From positions 620,001-684,000 of the forward strand of contig JAQFVV010006547.1 of assembly GCA_028023455.1 (NCBI GenBank): DNA of 64,000 nucleotides, given 5' to 3'. This DNA is from Epiperipatus broadwayi. Its lineage: Eukaryota > Onychophora > Udeonychophora > Euonychophora > Peripatidae. Numbering within the stretch: position 1 is the stretch's first letter; every line of letters begins with the position of its first letter. A program made the position numbers and the translations under genes. This document shows positions 61,916 through 64,000 of the stretch, piece after piece. Under the pieces are notes generated by a model, which was given only the letters and a program-made list of their open reading frames with translations, had not been told where the DNA came from and did not search any database.

Positions 61916-62012
61916 AGCGTTAGTGGTCGAGAGGTTAGCGACACCTACTTTACAATCAGATGTCCCGGGTTAGCGGATTCGCTTCCCGGCTGATGCTATG
62001 ACACATGAGAAA
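61916..62012 (+). repeat. tRNA-derived SINE, second copy of the 5.6 kb family
   Basis: TGGTCGAGAGGTTAGCG (A box) and GCGGATTCGCTTCCCGGC (B box) are followed by TGATGCTATGACACATGAG and an A-rich tail. The head is shorter than in the 5.6 kb copy because the variable region differs. The A box is closer here to the Leu/Ser tRNA consensus. Confidence 0.6.
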
Positions 62013-64000
62013 AAAAAAGAAAAATGTTTTGTTGATGAAATTACAGAAGACTTATTAAAAGTCGCATTCTAATAAAATAAGTGAAACTAGAAGAAATACT
62101 TATAATGGCAATACTATTTCCTCCAAACACATATGTTTATGCATATGTATGTAAAAAAAAAAAAAAATCATAAACTCATCGCCTTCTTTTTTTAATTAAA
62201 ATGTCATATTCTCAATTATTCTAATTTAGAAATGATTTTTTAATCATTTTTGATTACTAGTAATAAAATATTTGAAATATATGGTGAGTCAAAAAGAAAA
62301 AAAAAGAGGAAAACTTGATTATTTTAGTAATCTGCCAAATATCTTTTCTTATTATTTGGAAAGATTGTTTGATGCTTCCCCTCCCCCAAGTTTTTCAAAA
62401 TCATGGAAGGATTTTTCTCTTCTTGTACTGGCTAAAGAGTAAGTTCTAATATGAAAGAAAATTACAGCCTTCTTGCTAAGAAAAGATTTCTATCATTATC
62501 TAAGCTATTTTTGAAATAAAGTAGCTATGTAGTAAAATTGTCAGAGCAGTTTTACTGACACTTTATTTTGAAGAAAGTAGTCAATATAAAGCTTTCTTTC
62601 TTTTTTTTTTTTTGGAAACAAAAAAGTGAAATGTAGGCCTTTTAAGGTTTTTTTTTTTCTCTTCACTCTTTCTTTCCATTTTTACATTTTTTAAAGAAGT
62701 GGTCTCACAGTTTTTACTCCTAGAAAAAGTTATTCATTTTTTCTCATGCAGAAATAAATCAAATCAAAATGATAGATTAAAATAAAAAAATTCTAAAAGC
62801 TTTTTAAATACTGTATTATAGTTTAATATATATTTTAATCAATATTCCATTCATCATCATTCTATTTGCTGTCACAAGTATTATTTCAGTTTAGAATTTA
62901 AAATTATTAAAGAAAATAGAATTTATTAGCGATTTTAAGGTTTGTAACAAATTAAATTTTTTGCCAATCATTGGCTAAACTTTGCCGTTGTACTTTATTA
63001 GTCTGCTTTATGGCGTTTATGACTTAAATTTTGATCACGTGATAGATAATAGATTGATCACAGCTCGAATTTACATAATACATTCTTATATGTGTGACTA
63101 TATTTTCATAGGCAGATGCATTTTCTGTCACATATAAATTGAAAATAAAACAAATTAGATTTTTTTATCATTATTCTTATATAGAAATAATTATTGAAGA
63201 GGATCTGTGAAGATCTTTTTTATTATTATAATTTATTCTCTTAAAATAAACTTTTAGGATACACAAAACGACTCTTATATGAGAACATTTTGGGCTAATC
63301 TTTCAGCAATAGGTATTCTGCAATAGATATCAGCAAGTAGATCTTGATAGAAACATATTTATTGAAGTTGATGAGATCATATGTTAGAAGAGTTCATTTT
63401 TATCTAAATCTGTACATATGTACACTTCTTTGGCAGATCAAAATTTGTCTTCCTCCATACTTCTCAATTGTGGATCATATGAGATAATTATTGTAACTCA
63501 TAGCCAATGATTTGATTAATCTGATCTATTTATTGCATTGAAAGAAGTCACTTCGACAATGATTTTCCACTTTTTCATTGATAACAAGCTTTTATCACGA
63601 GTCTTTATGTGCCTAAAATATGACATTATCATCTCATTATAGTATTAATAGTTTTTTATTACACTTTTTTTTTTTCTGAAGTATTTATATTGGTACTATG
63701 GTCAATTTAGGGAATTAGAAACATTTTTCAAAAAATCACATCTGATTTTTGTAGGTGTCCATGCTTTGGTGGCCTAAGTAGCGATTACAAAAATAAAACA
63801 AATCAATTTTAATTTGGTGTTCTTGGAATATTTTGATCATCATAATTTAAACAATTTTGTTATAACTGTTCTTTGAAATTGCTATTCTTTTGTATATTTC
63901 CTGATCACGTTGATTATTGTTAACTATAGTGGAACCCAGATATTCAAATTTATACAACACTTTAAATCCTATGATACTTCTAATTTAGTGGAATTGTTTG
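62013..64000. other. AT-rich stretch, no gene identified
   Basis: A- and T-rich with a CCCCTCCCCC patch near 62380. No convincing exon, element end or RNA gene was seen before the window ends. Confidence 0.5.

Noticed and set aside
61916-62012. A functional tRNA gene
   Set aside because: A and B boxes are present but the acceptor and other stems do not pair, and an A-rich tail and a second dispersed copy point to a SINE.

Overview
This window is nuclear DNA from an animal with a large, repeat-rich genome. By eye it is roughly three-quarters A+T, with no bacterial-style gene packing. The repeats are typical of invertebrates: endonuclease-bearing Penelope-like elements (PLEs), RTE-type and other non-LTR retrotransposons, a ZBED5/SCAND3-like hAT transposon, tRNA-derived SINEs, foldback elements and long (TA)n tracts. 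A mollusc (cephalopods fit), an arachnid or a similar large-genome invertebrate would all be consistent. The sequence alone does not name the species.

Layout. 1-7.3 kb is AT-rich and gene-free, with one tRNA-like SINE near 5.6 kb. 7.29-9.92 kb is an essentially full-length but decayed hAT transposon with its 8-bp target duplication. 10.4-13.4 kb is an unexplained stretch of higher GC that contains a 510-bp non-autonomous hAT element, also with an 8-bp target duplication. 14.3-16.0 kb holds a decayed gag-like ORF1 on the minus strand. 16-21.6 kb is a desert. 21.6-23.0 kb is a decayed non-LTR reverse transcriptase, with a worse relative at 38.7-39.8 kb. Two related long AT-rich elements (23.4-28.2 and 49.3-53.6 kb) each end in a (TA)n tract. 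28.9-31.5 kb holds a PLE reverse transcriptase followed by an RTE reverse transcriptase. Three foldback elements lie at 34.8, 37.7 and 56.1 kb.

The host gene is represented only by small candidate exons on the plus strand. The best is 40945-41054 (110 nt, good splice sites, one open frame). A second candidate at 60782-60833 has compatible phase, and there is a speculative duplicated microexon near 42.7 and 42.9 kb. If these belong together, most of the right-hand third of the window is intron. I do not recognise the protein.

The most striking structure is at 43.69-46.59 kb. It is a giant imperfect palindrome with only about 2 bp between its arms. It is built from two head-to-head PLE 3' halves carrying a GIY-YIG endonuclease region, with tRNA-Lys-like SINE copies mirrored at its outer edges. 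One arm still has an uninterrupted reading frame of about 155 codons with no usable ATG start. Hairpins resembling the hammerhead core occur in its tails and in the 56.1 kb foldback, as expected for PLE-derived sequence.
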